64,000 nt of DNA, from the NCBI GenBank assembly GCA_026874595.1, contig CM049307.1, forward strand, positions 72,144,643 through 72,208,642. Direction: 5' to 3'. Below are positions 11,067-21,621 of this stretch, in pieces (the stretch's first letter is position 1; the number at the start of each line of letters is the position of its first letter). Both the position numbers and the translations under genes were made by a program. Origin of the DNA: Sipunculus nudus. Its lineage: Eukaryota > Annelida > Sipuncula > Golfingiida > Sipunculidae. Under the pieces are notes generated by a model. It was not told the DNA's origin. It worked only from the letters and a program-made list of their open reading frames with translations, and searched no databases.

Positions 11067-13429
11067 GTGCGTGTTCCCGCTTTGTCCTAAAAACCTCAAG
11101 TGCTTGTTGACTGGAGCCATTTTTCTTCAAATGTCAACCAAGCTCCAACGTGTCCTGTCATGTAGCGGGGCTTCCTGAGACTTCACTAAAATACCGACGA
11201 CGTCCTGTATCAAGAGGGCAGAAAAACTAATATCAGCAATTAGTGTAGACCGGGATGTATTTTCGTAGGAAATTGATGCCTGAATTGCGAAAATGACTGA
11301 TTTAGCTTAAATAGGACATGAATGAATGGAAAACGTAAGGTAACAAATTTTCGGACCCGTCTCACACCGAAAATTTAAGATGGCCGCCATCACCCATGGC
11401 AATTATTGAGTATTGCGAATATAGCGTGGTTGTTCGTGTAACAGATCGACGTTCCCTAGGAATAAGATAGTGCTTGCTTTCAATTAATTCGCATTTAAGC
11501 TGATGAATGAAAGCAGGTAATAAATTTCTATGAGCCCTGTCATCCCAAAAAAATAAAAGATAGCAGCCAATGCAATCTTTACATGGTGATAATGCTATTA
11601 TTCTGTATCTGTCGCATACAAATGAAAGATATTGGATCGATTTATACGTTTTTGAGTGTATTCTGTCCATTGCAACAAACATGGAGTTACTTTAAGGTCA
11701 CAAAAGGCAAGCAAGGTCAAGCTCAAGGTAATAGTTATGTACTCACTTTTCAAGGATAAAAGATATCTTTTGCACTACACTTTCATATATTATGTAATAT
11801 GTTTTTTAATAGGCAATAATGATATCGATCCCTGAACGAACGTTAATTCCTAATAGTATCACACAAATATACTGTATGTATGGTTTTCAAAAAGACCTAA
11901 TGCATTTGATGCTTGTGTTATCTTATTCTATTTTGCTGATTCTCTCATAAGCCTACCTTATTAACAAACATTTAGAATCACTTTGTGTTATTTGGAAGAT
12001 TCCAATATTCAAAAACCTTTGTTGGGAATCTCGATAAAGAAATATTCATGTTATATTAAACCATTCCGAGCACCTTGTAAAAAAGTAGGGGGGTCTGATA
12101 GAAACCGTTGTCTGGATTTTTGTCTAGTTTACCTGAATATGAGCTAAACAGGTCAGATATCATTCTAAATGATAAAAGATAGAAATAAGGTTCTTCTAAA
12201 AGCTAAAAAGAAACAATTAATGCCCTGAGAAAAAAAAAACATCAGCGAAACCTCAGCAGAAAAGAAGGCACATCTGCGAATGTAAACAGTCATATAAGTA
12301 TGGTTCCTAAAGGAAAATTTGCACATTTTCCCCGGAATCACAGGAATACAAATATCATGAAGAACTCAGCAGTGCACGTGTATGGTAAAAAAGACCATGC
12401 ACCTCTAGGCTTGAAGGCCAACAATGGATGATAAAAGCAGGCAATCACCATCGAGTCTGCTACAACCAGGAGACGCAATTTGCCAAGGGAAAAAAAACAT
12501 TTGCAGTGCATACGGTAATAAATCTAGGTAGTTACTTACGAAGTCACCTGTAGTAATGTAGTGTTCTATGTAAGAGAGTCTGTTTGTGGTAACAAGTGCA
12601 ATGCGAACTGAACAGCTTGAATTTAGAATACTTTAATTGTTCTCCGTTAACGATCCGTCAGTAATTTGGAAACACTTAACTGCAAAAACTAAGTCCTACA
12701 TGCCTCTGTGAAGGGATTTATGGTTGCGTCACACGGGCCCTTGAGGCTCAAAATGTGTCGACAATCCATGAATCATAAAAGTCACCGTGGCATTAAAATC
12801 AAACACAAACTAAAAGTTAACAGGGGTTTTCCAACCAGTGTAAATATATACAGGGAAGACCGCCCTACGGAATCCCCTGTAAGAAACCAATATTATCAAC
12901 CGCAAACAAGCTTGTGATGCCTTTCTTGATGAAGTTCGGAATACCCATGCCTGTCTTTCATACGACGTACCACTGCATGCCAAAACCGCTTGGTTAAATC
13001 CAGATGTTAATATCATGTGCACGTAGATACATTTGATGCTTTTATCACGCGATTGGCTAACCTGTCAGTACTGGTGTTCCTACACGTGAATTGGCAATCA
13101 ATTTCAACATAATTATATTGTTGTCCTTACGATAGACATATTATACATGTTAATTTTAAACTATGTTCAAGATAAATTCATGTTGGCTTGATCTACATAC
13201 ATGTATACGGTCATTTGAAACAATTATCCTCATATTAAATCATGCACTGTCCGCCTCGATATTATCTGAATATGATTAAAGCGTATCCTATAAACAGCTG
13301 TTGTGATACGTCTTCTCCGATTGAAGCAGACCCGACAGTTATTCCTTTTAATCATCATATGTGGTTATTGGTACTTAAGTCACGAGGTGCTTGGTCATGA
13401 ATACCCGACCGTAACATACGTCAAACGTC
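11067..13429. other. Gene-free stretch with one isolated minisatellite-like unit
   Basis: Mostly AT-rich. Near 11190-11235 is a single segment (CCGACGACGTCCTGTATCAA ... AACTAATATCAGCAA) that resembles one unit of the 60-bp repeat at 13.4-14.3 kb. No supportable gene. Confidence 0.4.
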
Positions 13430-14275
13430 AAAGGCGAAAATGCTACTGACGACTCCCTGTATCAAAATGCCAGCAAAAACGACAACGTCCAAGACAAAAA
13501 TGTTACTGACGACTCCCTGTATCAAAATGCCAGCATAAACGACAATGTCCAAGACAAAAATGTTACTGACGACTCCCTGTATCAAAATGCCAGCAAAAAC
13601 GACAACGTCCAAGACAAAAATGTTACTGACGACTCCCTGTATTAAAATGCCAGCAAAAACGACAACGTCCAAGACAAAAATGTTACTGACGACTCCCTGT
13701 ATCAAAATGCCAGCATAAACGACAATGTCCAAGACAAAAATGGTACTGACGACTCCCTGTTTCAAAATACCAGCAAACAAACAATGTCCAAAACAAAAAT
13801 GTTACTGATGACTCCCTGTATCAAAATTACAGCAATATCAACAGGGTCCAGAAACAAAATTGTTACTAACCACTTCCTGTATTAAAATGCCAGCGATATC
13901 AATAAGGTATAAGACGAAATTTTACTTACGGCTATTTGTATCAAAATGCCAGCAATATCAACAAGTCCAGAGCGAAATTATTCTGACGACTCCCTATATC
14001 AAAATGCCAGCTATATAAAAAAAAGTGTAAAACGAAAATTATACTGACGACTATCTGTATCAAATTGCCAGCAATATCAACAAGGTCCAGGACGAAATCT
14101 AACTGTCGATACCCTGTTTCAAAATGCCACCAATATCAACAATGTCCAAGGCGAAAATGTTACTGACGACTCCTTGTATTAAAAAGCAAGCCATATCAAA
14201 AAGAACTTATCGAAATCTTACTGATGAGGCCCTATACTAAAAGACCAGCAAAACCAATATCAGCAACCTTATTGA
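13430..14275 (+). repeat. 60-bp minisatellite, about 14 units
   Basis: The first five or six units are almost identical and exactly 60 bp long, containing TGTTACTGACGACTCCCTGT and AAAATGCCAGC. Later units from about 13800 are progressively degenerate, with AGCAATATCAACAAGGTCCA variants. Because 60 is divisible by three, the minus strand stays open (13421-13780) as a 20-residue hydrophobic repeat. I treat that as a by-product. Confidence 0.95.
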
Positions 14276-14530
14276 GAGCATGCAGATAACACGTGTATGT
14301 GTTTTTGAGGCTCTTTGGTTTGTTGCAATGAATAGTTTCCTATTAGATTTCAGAGATAAATTTTCTTTAGTAGCACGGTTGTAGTTTAGATCAAACGGAA
14401 TTTAAAATTCCAGCGAAAGAAGATAACACTTCAAGTTTTTCCCAGGGCAATCCGTAATATAGTCACCGATGTAAAATAACAGGACTTTAGCAGATTTTAG
14501 GGTTCAATAGGGTTCAATTTTTATTTATAT

Positions 14531-14532
<2 letters not shown>
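14276..14532. other. Short gene-free interval
   Basis: AT-rich, nothing recognised. Confidence 0.4.
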
Positions 14533-14605
<73 letters not shown>

Positions 14606-14611
14606 TATATA
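14533..14611. repeat. Compound (AT)n-(GATA)n microsatellite
   Basis: About 40 bp of alternating AT, then six or seven GATA units, then a short AT run. It abuts the truncated LTR at 14612, so it marks the left edge of the retroelement/satellite cluster. Confidence 0.95.
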
Positions 14612-14856
14612 GTTACGGAACCTTAGAACAACAGATCACGTAATTGTGACGAGCACAAATTTTGTTTCGGAGATAAATAAAAATCAGATTCTGTAACACT
14701 AGGCAGCGTGAAATGTCTGGGGGAATGAATAAAGAAGTCAGTGGTTTTTTTTTGGCTAACAAATAATTATAATTTATTCATAGAACAATCCTAACATTAC
14801 AATACATTAAATTTATACAAGTACACAGTATAACAATAAAATGTACAGTACCAGAG
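14612..14856 (-). mobile_element. Truncated Gmr1-like LTR (composite unit A)
   Basis: Begins GTTACGGAACC, one base short of the TGTTACGG terminus. It carries the family block GGCAGCGTGAAATGTC ... GAATGAATAAAGAAGTCAGT and stops abruptly at ACAGTACCAGAG, where satellite starts. The same break point recurs at about 16343 in unit B, so the truncation predates the duplication. Confidence 0.85.
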
Positions 14857-15155
14857 TTTGTGTATACGTGTAGAATATCGTCTCGTCCACTGTATGTACG
14901 TGTAGAATATTGGTAGAACAACATCTCGTTAGTCTGTGTTTACGTGTAGAATATCAGTAGAATATCGTCTCGTCCTCTGTATGTACGTGTAGATTATTGG
15001 TAGAACAACATCTCGTTAGTCTGTGTATACGTATAGAATATCAGAATAATATCTTCTCGTCCACTGTATATAAGTGTAGAATATTGGTAGAACAACATCT
15101 CGTTAGTCTGTGTATACGTGTGGAATATCGTCTCGTCCTCTGTATACACAGACAC
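14857..15155 (+). repeat. Satellite block 1 (about 87-bp monomers)
   Basis: Monomer landmarks: GTATACGTGTAGAATATC, CTCGTCCACTGTATGTACG, TGTAGAATATTGGTAGAACA, CATCTCGTTAGTCTGT. About 3.4 monomers. The run at about 14930-15110 shares unusual variants with 22210-22390, so these two stretches are copies of one another. Confidence 0.9.
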
Positions 15156-16046
15156 ATGACTTGATGCTGAATTTCTGTGCTGTGTGATTATATTGATTTG
15201 CTGTTATACTGATGTTATACTCTGTAATTGTACTGATTTAGTGCACTGTAATGTTAGGATTGACATTGCTGCTCAATTAGCTGATGATTATTCATTAACA
15301 CACAAAATGTTCTTTACTAGCAAATCAAACCAGTCATTCACAAACAAGAATGTAAATCAGTATGGTCAAAAGAAGTTTACAGCGCAGTCACCCAGTACAT
15401 TGCTACACCTCAGTCCACGTCCACTGTGCCTGAATCCAACCAAAGCCAGTCATTTTCAAAGAAAATCTGTAATTACTGCAAAAAGGAAGGTCATTTAAAA
15501 TCTGACTGCTAGAAACTTGCAAATAAACCAAAGGGTAAACCTTCTGGTTTTGTTTCAAAATCTATGCATAGCATAGTACAAGAGCCAGGCTCTTTTCATG
15601 TAAATAAGAGGTACAACTCCTTTATTGACTCTAAAAAAAGTTTGGTGCTACGGAGGCCAACGTGCCGTCTGAATCTAAAGAAGAATCCGTAACTTTCGGG
15701 GTAAAAACCTCAGTTGATTCCTGCGAGGAAGTAAATAAGGCTAGGTCCTTTCAAGACTCCTGGGAGGAGTACCTTTAAATAAGGCTAAGTCCTTTTATGG
15801 CTCTTGTGAGAGTATTTCAAATGAGGCCAGGTCCTCTTATGACAAACAGAAGTTTGTTTCTGCTGAGGAAAATTCCTCTGTTGACTCCAATGAGGAGTTT
15901 TTAATGTAATAAGGATGTAAATTCCTTTAATGGCCTCTGAAAAAGAGTTTATGACTGACACTATCAGTGTCAGTTCTTTGATTGATGAAACTGAGGTAGT
16001 AGTTTCCTCTCCTGACTCTGAAATGGAGTTATTTGAGCCATTCATA
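15156..16046 (+). pseudogene. LTR-gag chimera of Gmr1-like element (composite unit A)
   Basis: Plus-strand piece of LTR (about 15165-15262, ending TAATGTTAGG) fused directly to the middle of gag. Gag enters at IDIAAQLADDYSLTHKM, the end of the SCAN-like capsid segment. It continues through the serine/threonine-rich linker and the CCHC knuckle CNYCKKEGHLKSDC (frame-shifted), then the acidic spacer. It ends inside ...EMELFEPFI, where satellite resumes. A TAG replaces the Trp codon just after the knuckle (about 15508-15510), and several frameshifts are present. It cannot make a working Gag. The same joints occur in unit B. Confidence 0.8.
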
Positions 16047-16088
16047 CGTGTAGAATATCAGTATAATATCGTCTTGTCCTCTGTATAT
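16047..16088 (+). repeat. Satellite remnant between units A and B
   Basis: TACGTGTAGAATATCAGTAT ... CTCTGTATAT. The final ATAT is the same 4-bp sequence that flanks the solo LTR starting at 17388. Confidence 0.85.
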
Positions 16089-16343
16089 TGTTACGGAACC
16101 TAATGTCAACAGATCACGTAGTCGTGACGAACAAACATTTGGAAATGGAGATAAAAACAAATCAGATTCTGTAACACTAGGCAGCGTGAAATGTCTAGGG
16201 GAATGAATAAAGAAGTCCGTGGGTTTTTTTTTTTTTTGGTTAACCAATAATTTTTATTTATTTTTAGAACAATCCTAACATTACAATACATTAAATCAAT
16301 ACAATTAAACAGTATAACAATAAAATGTACAGTACCAGAGTTT
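16089..16343 (-). mobile_element. Truncated Gmr1-like LTR (composite unit B)
   Basis: Starts with the complete terminus TGTTACGGAACC after ATAT and ends at the same ACAGTACCAGAG break as unit A. Confidence 0.85.
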
Positions 16344-16465
16344 GTGTATACGTGTAGAATATCGTCTCGTCCACTGTATGTACGTGTAGAATATTGGTAG
16401 AACAACATCTCGTTAGTCTGTGTATACGTGTGGAATATCGTCTCGTCCTCTGTATACACAGACAC
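16344..16465 (+). repeat. Satellite block 2
   Basis: About 1.4 monomers. Unit A has roughly two more monomers at the corresponding place, which accounts for the 178-bp length difference between units. Confidence 0.85.
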
Positions 16466-17340
16466 ATGACTTGATGCTGAATTTCTGTGCTGTGTGATTA
16501 TATTGATTTGCTGTTATACTGTTGTTATACTCTGTAATTGTATTGATTTAGTGCACTGTAATGTTAGGATTGACATTGCTGCTCAATTAGCTGATGATTA
16601 TTCATTAACACACAAAATGTACTTTACTAGGAAATCGAATCCGGCCATTCACAAACAAGAATGTAAATCAGTATGGTCAAAAGAAGTTTACAGCGCAGTC
16701 ACCCAGTACATTGCTACACCTCAGTCCACTGAATCCAGCCAAAGCCAGTCATTTTCAAAGAAAATCTGTAATTACTGCAAAAAGGAAGGTCATCTAAAAT
16801 CTGACTGCTGGAAACTTGCAAATAAACCAAAGGGTAAACCTTCTGGTTTTGTTTCAAAATCTATGCATAGCATAGTACAAGAGCCAGGCTCTTTTCATGT
16901 AAATAAGAGGTACAACTCCTTTATTGACTCTAAAAAAAGTTTGGTGCTACGGAGGCCAACGTGCCGTCTGAATCTAAAGAAGAATCCGTAACTTTCGGGG
17001 TAAAAACCTCAGTTGATTCCTGCGAGGAATTAAATAAGGCTAGGTCCTTTCAAGACTCCTGGGAGGAGTACCTTTAAATAAGGCTAAGTCCTTTTATGGC
17101 TCTTGTGAGAGTATTTCAAATGAGGCCAGGTCCTCTTATGACAAACAGAAGTTTGTTTCTGCTGAGGAAAATTCCTCTGTTGACTCCAATGAGGAGTTTT
17201 TAATGTAATAAGGATTTAAATTCCTTTAATGGCCTCTGAAAAAGAGTTTATGACTGACACTATCAGTGTCAGTTCTTTGTTTGATGAAACTGAGGTAGTA
17301 GTTTCCTCTCCTGACTCTGAAATGGAGTTATTTGAGCCAT
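16466..17340 (+). pseudogene. LTR-gag chimera of Gmr1-like element (composite unit B)
   Basis: Near-identical to 15156-16046. Here a 165-codon frame (16494-16991) runs from LTR-derived sequence through IDIAAQLADDYSLTHKM into an intact CCHC zinc knuckle, CNYCKKEGHLKSDCW. The Trp codon that is a stop in unit A is intact here. Some linker sequence is out of frame, so the product would not be a normal Gag. The frame then ends and the acidic spacer follows in other frames up to the satellite joint at about 17340. It might still encode a short knuckle-bearing peptide if transcribed, but nothing shows that it is. Confidence 0.75.
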
Positions 17341-17387
17341 TCATACGTGTAGAATATCAGTATAATATCGTCTCGTCCTCTGTATAT
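17341..17387 (+). repeat. Satellite remnant left of solo LTR
   Basis: Half a monomer ending CTCTGTATAT. Its last four bases, ATAT (17384-17387), are the left target-site duplication of the LTR at 17388. Confidence 0.85.
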
Positions 17388-17529
17388 TGTTACGGAACCT
17401 AATGTCAACAGATCACGTAGTCGTGACGAACATACATTTGGAAATGGAGATAAAAACAAATCGGATTCTGTATTACTAGGCAGCGTGAAATGTCTAGGGG
17501 AATGAATATTAAAGAAGTCAGTGGTTTTT

Positions 17530-20116
17530 AGCTCAGCTGACTGAAAGTCATCTGAGCTATAGCGATCACCCTTCGTCCGTCGTCCGTCAGGCCGTCCGGC
17601 CGTCCGTTAACAGGGCACAAATCGTAACCGCCGGACATCCAGGGAGGTCCATGAAAAATCTCCTTGAAAGCCTGAAATTAGGTCTCTGTTACCCATATCC
17701 TTTGAGCTATGGCGCTCCAAAGTACCCCCCCCCCCCCCCCCCCAGAATAATGCAAAATTTGATACAAAAGCTCAAGTATCTGAATAACCACTGCATTGAT
17801 CACCATGATTCTTTGCATGAATATTGATCATGGGATGTTCCATCACTTCCTGCATACTGGTGGTGTCACCTGTATTTTTTCCAATTTTTTCGAATATTTT
17901 CTCTCTTTTTTTCAGATCTGCAATGAAACTGTCATCTGTGAACAGGGCACAAATCGTAACCACTGGACCTGGAATCTCCTCACTTGACATCCAGGGAGGT
18001 CCATGAAAAATCTCCTTGAAAACCTGAAATTAGGTCTCTGTTACCCATATCCTTTGAGCTATGGTGCTCCAAAGTACCCCCAAGAATAATTCAAAATTTG
18101 ATACAAAAGCTCAAGTATCTGAATAACCAATGCATTGATCACCATGCTTCTTTGCATGAATATTGATCATGGGATTTTCCATCACTTCCTGCAAACTGGT
18201 GGCGCCACCTGTATTTTTTCCAATTTTTTCGAATTTTTTTCTCTTTTTTTTCAGATCTGCAATGAAACTGTCATCTGTTAACAGGGCACAAATCTTAACC
18301 ACTGGACCTGGAATCTTCAAACTTAATATCTATGGAGGTCCATAAAAGTCTTTTAGAAAACCTGAAATTAGGTCTCTGTTGCCCATATCCTTTGAGCTAT
18401 GGCGTCCCAAAGTACCCCCCCCCCCCCCAGAATAATGCAAAATTTGATACAAAAGCTCAAGTATCTAAATAGCTACTGCATTCATCACCATGATTCTGTA
18501 CATGAATATTGATCATGGGATGTTCCATCACTTCCTGCAGACTGGTGGCGCCACCTGTATTTTTTCCAATTTTTTTCGATTTTTTTTCTCTTTTTTAAGA
18601 TCTGCAATGAAACTGTCATCTGTTAACAGGGCACAAATCGTAACCACTGGACCTGGAATCTTCAAACGTAAGATCCAGGGAGGTCCATGAAAAATCTCCT
18701 TGAAAACCTGAAATTAGGTCTCTGTTACCCATATCCTTTGAGCTATGGTGCTCCAAAGTACCCCCCAGAATAATGCAAAATTTGATACAAAAGCTCAAGT
18801 ATCTGAATAACTACTGCATTCATCACCATGATTCTTTACATGAATATTGATCATGGGATGTTCCATCACTTCCTGCAGACTGGTGGCGCCACCTGTATTT
18901 TTTCTAATTTTTTCGAATTTTTTTCTCTTTTTTAAGATCTGCAATGAAACTGTCATCTGTTTACAGGGCACAAATCGTAACCACTGGACCTGGAATCTTC
19001 AAACTTAATAACTAGGGAGGTCCATAAAAAGTCTTTTTGAAAACCTGAAATTAGGTCTCTGTTACCCATATCCTTTGAGCTATGGGGCTCCGAAGTACCC
19101 CCCCCCCCCCAGAATAATGCAAAATTTGATACAAAAGCTCAAGTATCTGAATAACTACTGCATTAATCACCATGATTCATTGCATGAATATTGATCATGG
19201 GATGTTCCATCACTTTCTGCAGACTGGTGGTGCCACCTATATTTTTTCCAATTTTTACGAATTTTTTTCTCTTTTTTTTCAGACCTTCAAAGAAGCTGTC
19301 ATCTGTTAACAGGGCACAAATCTTAACCGCTTGACCTAGATTCTTCTAACTTGACATCAAGTGAGGTCCATGAACAGATGAAAAGTCTGTGTGAAAACAT
19401 GTAATTAGGTCTCTGTTACCCATATCCTTCGTAGTAAGTACCCCTCAGAATAATGCAAAATTTGATACAAAAGCTCCAGTATCTGAATAACCAAAGCATT
19501 GATCTCCATGATTCTTTGCAGGTATATTGATCATGGAGTGTTCCGTCAGTTCCTGCAAACTGGTGGTGCCACCTGTATTTTTTTCAATTTTGTAGGCATT
19601 TTTTCTCTATTTATGAGACCTTCGAATGAAGTGGTCATCTGTTAACAGGGCACAAACTGTAACTGCTGAACCTAGAATCTTCTTACTTCACATCCAGGGA
19701 GACTAATGAAAAATCTCCTTGGAAACCTGAAGTTAGGTTTCTGTTACCCATAATTCCTGAGCTATAGGGCTCATAAATACCCCCAAGAATAATTAAAAAT
19801 TTGATACAAACAAAAGCTCCAGTATCTGAATTACTAATGCCTTGATAGCCATGATTCTTTGGATATATATTGATCATGGAGTGTTTCATCAGTTCCTGCA
19901 GACTGGTGGCACTCCCTTTATTTTATCAAATTTTTACGCATTTTTTTTCTATTTATGAGACCTTCAAATGAAAGTGTCATCTGTCCAAAAGCCCACTGAA
20001 CCCATTTCTAAGGACTCTTCACAAAATTCATGATTTGTTTCCACTCTGGCAGTCATTTTGCTCATTGTTCAACATTCCTTGAATTCAACTGAGCGTCATG
20101 GCCGATGGGCCACTTG
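17530..20116. mobile_element. Helentron/pearl-like non-autonomous element nested in the solo LTR
   Basis: About 2.59 kb inserted between T residues of the LTR, with no obvious target duplication. The left end is a hairpin, AGCTCAGCTGAC TGAAA GTCATCTGAGCT (17530-17558). The right end has TGGCC GATG GGCCA followed by CTTG. Between them lie about seven tandem copies of a 340-bp core: ACAGGGCACAAA recurs near 17611, 17942, 18281, 18626, 18963, 19311 and 19646. Terminal hairpin, T/T insertion and tandem core match what I know of Helentron-type and bivalve pearl elements. The class assignment is inference. It has no coding capacity. Confidence 0.65.
17606..19985 (+). repeat. About 340-bp core tandem repeat of the nested element
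   Basis: Unit spacings are 331-348 bp. Each unit contains a homopolymer C tract after AAGTA (up to 17 C), TTGATACAAAAGCTCAAGTA, TGAATATTGATCATGGGATG, GGTGGCGCCACCTGTATTTT and a T-rich tract. The right-most units are the most diverged. Confidence 0.9.
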
Positions 20117-20811
20117 TTTGTTAACAAATAATTATTATTTATTCTTAAAACAATCCTAACATTTCAATACACTAAATCAATACAATTACACAGTATAACA
20201 ACAGTATAACAGCAAATCAATATAATCACAGAGCATAATAAACAAAGTGCACAGTGCCAGGATACCACCACTGTCACAGCGACAAGTCCTTTAAAATGTA
20301 TAAACCGGATGATGAGTCCACACAGATCTTCTCAGAGAATAATAGTCCAATGTAATCACAAAATCATTCTACTGTAATCCAAAGTGAAATCCTGGCAGTG
20401 ATCCGGAAGGCAAACTGAAGACTAAATAAAATCCGTCATAAATTTAGAAGAAATCTATATTTGCCGCACTCATCGGAAAAGGTCCACAACTGACTTATAC
20501 GCATCTGTGTCCGCTGGAATATTTCTCTCCTCTCCTCTTGGCTCTAATATTCAGCCCAATATTTATAACTTTCACCTCAAGCCGAGAACTTTTCATTTCT
20601 TGAACAATCCAAAGAACCTAACATAATACACAGTACACACGCGTTACAGGAAACATCTAGAACAACATCGCTGTGTTTCTACATATCAGGGTTCACACGT
20701 TGGCCGGCCCGGCTTGGCCAGGCGATGCTGTCATGGCAACGAGCTATGCGTGCTACACGAACAAAATGTCAACAACACATAGAACATCCCTGCACACAGA
20801 CATCTGTAACA

Positions 20812-21621
20812 ATATACGTGTAGAATATTGGTATAACAACATCTCGTTAGTCTGTGTATACGTGTAAAATATCAATAGAATATCGTCTCGTCCACTGTAT
20901 GTACGTATAGGATATTGGTAAAATACGTGTAGAATATCAGTAGAATATCGTCTCGTCCACTGTATGAACGTGTAGAATATTAGTAGAACAACATCTCGTT
21001 AGTCTGTGTATACGTGTAGAATATCAGTAGAATATCGTCTCGTCCACTGTACGTACATGTAAAATATTGGTAGAACAACGTCTCGTTAGTCTGTGTATAC
21101 GTGTAAAATATCAATAGAATATCGTCTCGTCCACTGTATGTACGTATAGGATATTGGTAAAATACGTGTAGAATATCAGTAGAATATCGTTTCGTCCACT
21201 GTATGAACGTGTAGAATATTAGTAGAACAACATCTCGTTAGTCTGTGTATACGTGTAGAATATCAGTAGAATATCGTCTCGTCCACTGTAGGTACGCATA
21301 GAATATTGGTAGAATACGTGTAGAATATCAGTAGAATATCGTCTCGTCCACTGTATGTACGTATAGGATATTGGTAGAATACGTGTAGAATATCAGTAGA
21401 AAATCGTCTCGTCCACTGTATGAACGTGTAAAATATTGGTAGAACAACATCTCGTTAGTCTGTGTATACGTGTTGAATATCAGTAGAATATCGTCTCGTC
21501 CACTGTATGTACGTGTAGATTATTGGTAAAATACGTTTAGAATATCAGTAGAATATCATCTCGTCCACTGTATGTATGTGTAGACTATTGGTAGAAACAC
21601 ATCTCGTTAGTCTGTGTATAC
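20812..21621 (+). repeat. Satellite block 3, with a 239-bp higher-order repeat
   Basis: About nine monomers and partial monomers. TCTGTGTATACGTGTAAAAT plus its variant neighbours occurs at 20851 and again at 21090, so a 239-bp multi-monomer block was amplified as a unit. Shortened units GGTAAAATACGTGTAGAATA are interspersed. Confidence 0.9.

Larger units (their letters stand above)
17388..20811 (-). mobile_element. Solo Gmr1-like LTR (subfamily B) interrupted by a nested element
   Basis: Starts TGTTACGGAACC at 17388 and ends ATCTGTAACA at 20811. It is flanked by ATAT at 17384-17387 and 20812-20815, a perfect 4-bp target duplication inside satellite DNA. LTR sequence occupies 17388-17529 and 20117-20811 (about 836 bp together). 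The break falls in the poly-T of GTGGTTTTTTGTTAAC. A TATTTATAAC block near 20565, read on the minus strand, is the likely TATA region. It lacks an internal domain, so it is an LTR-LTR recombination product. Confidence 0.9.

Noticed and set aside
13430-14275. CRISPR-like array or a repetitive protein gene
   Set aside because: Units are contiguous 60-bp repeats without spacers in an animal genome. The minus-strand frame is a by-product of a period divisible by three.
20812-21621. CRISPR array
   Set aside because: Monomers are directly adjacent and vary gradually; there are no unique spacers.
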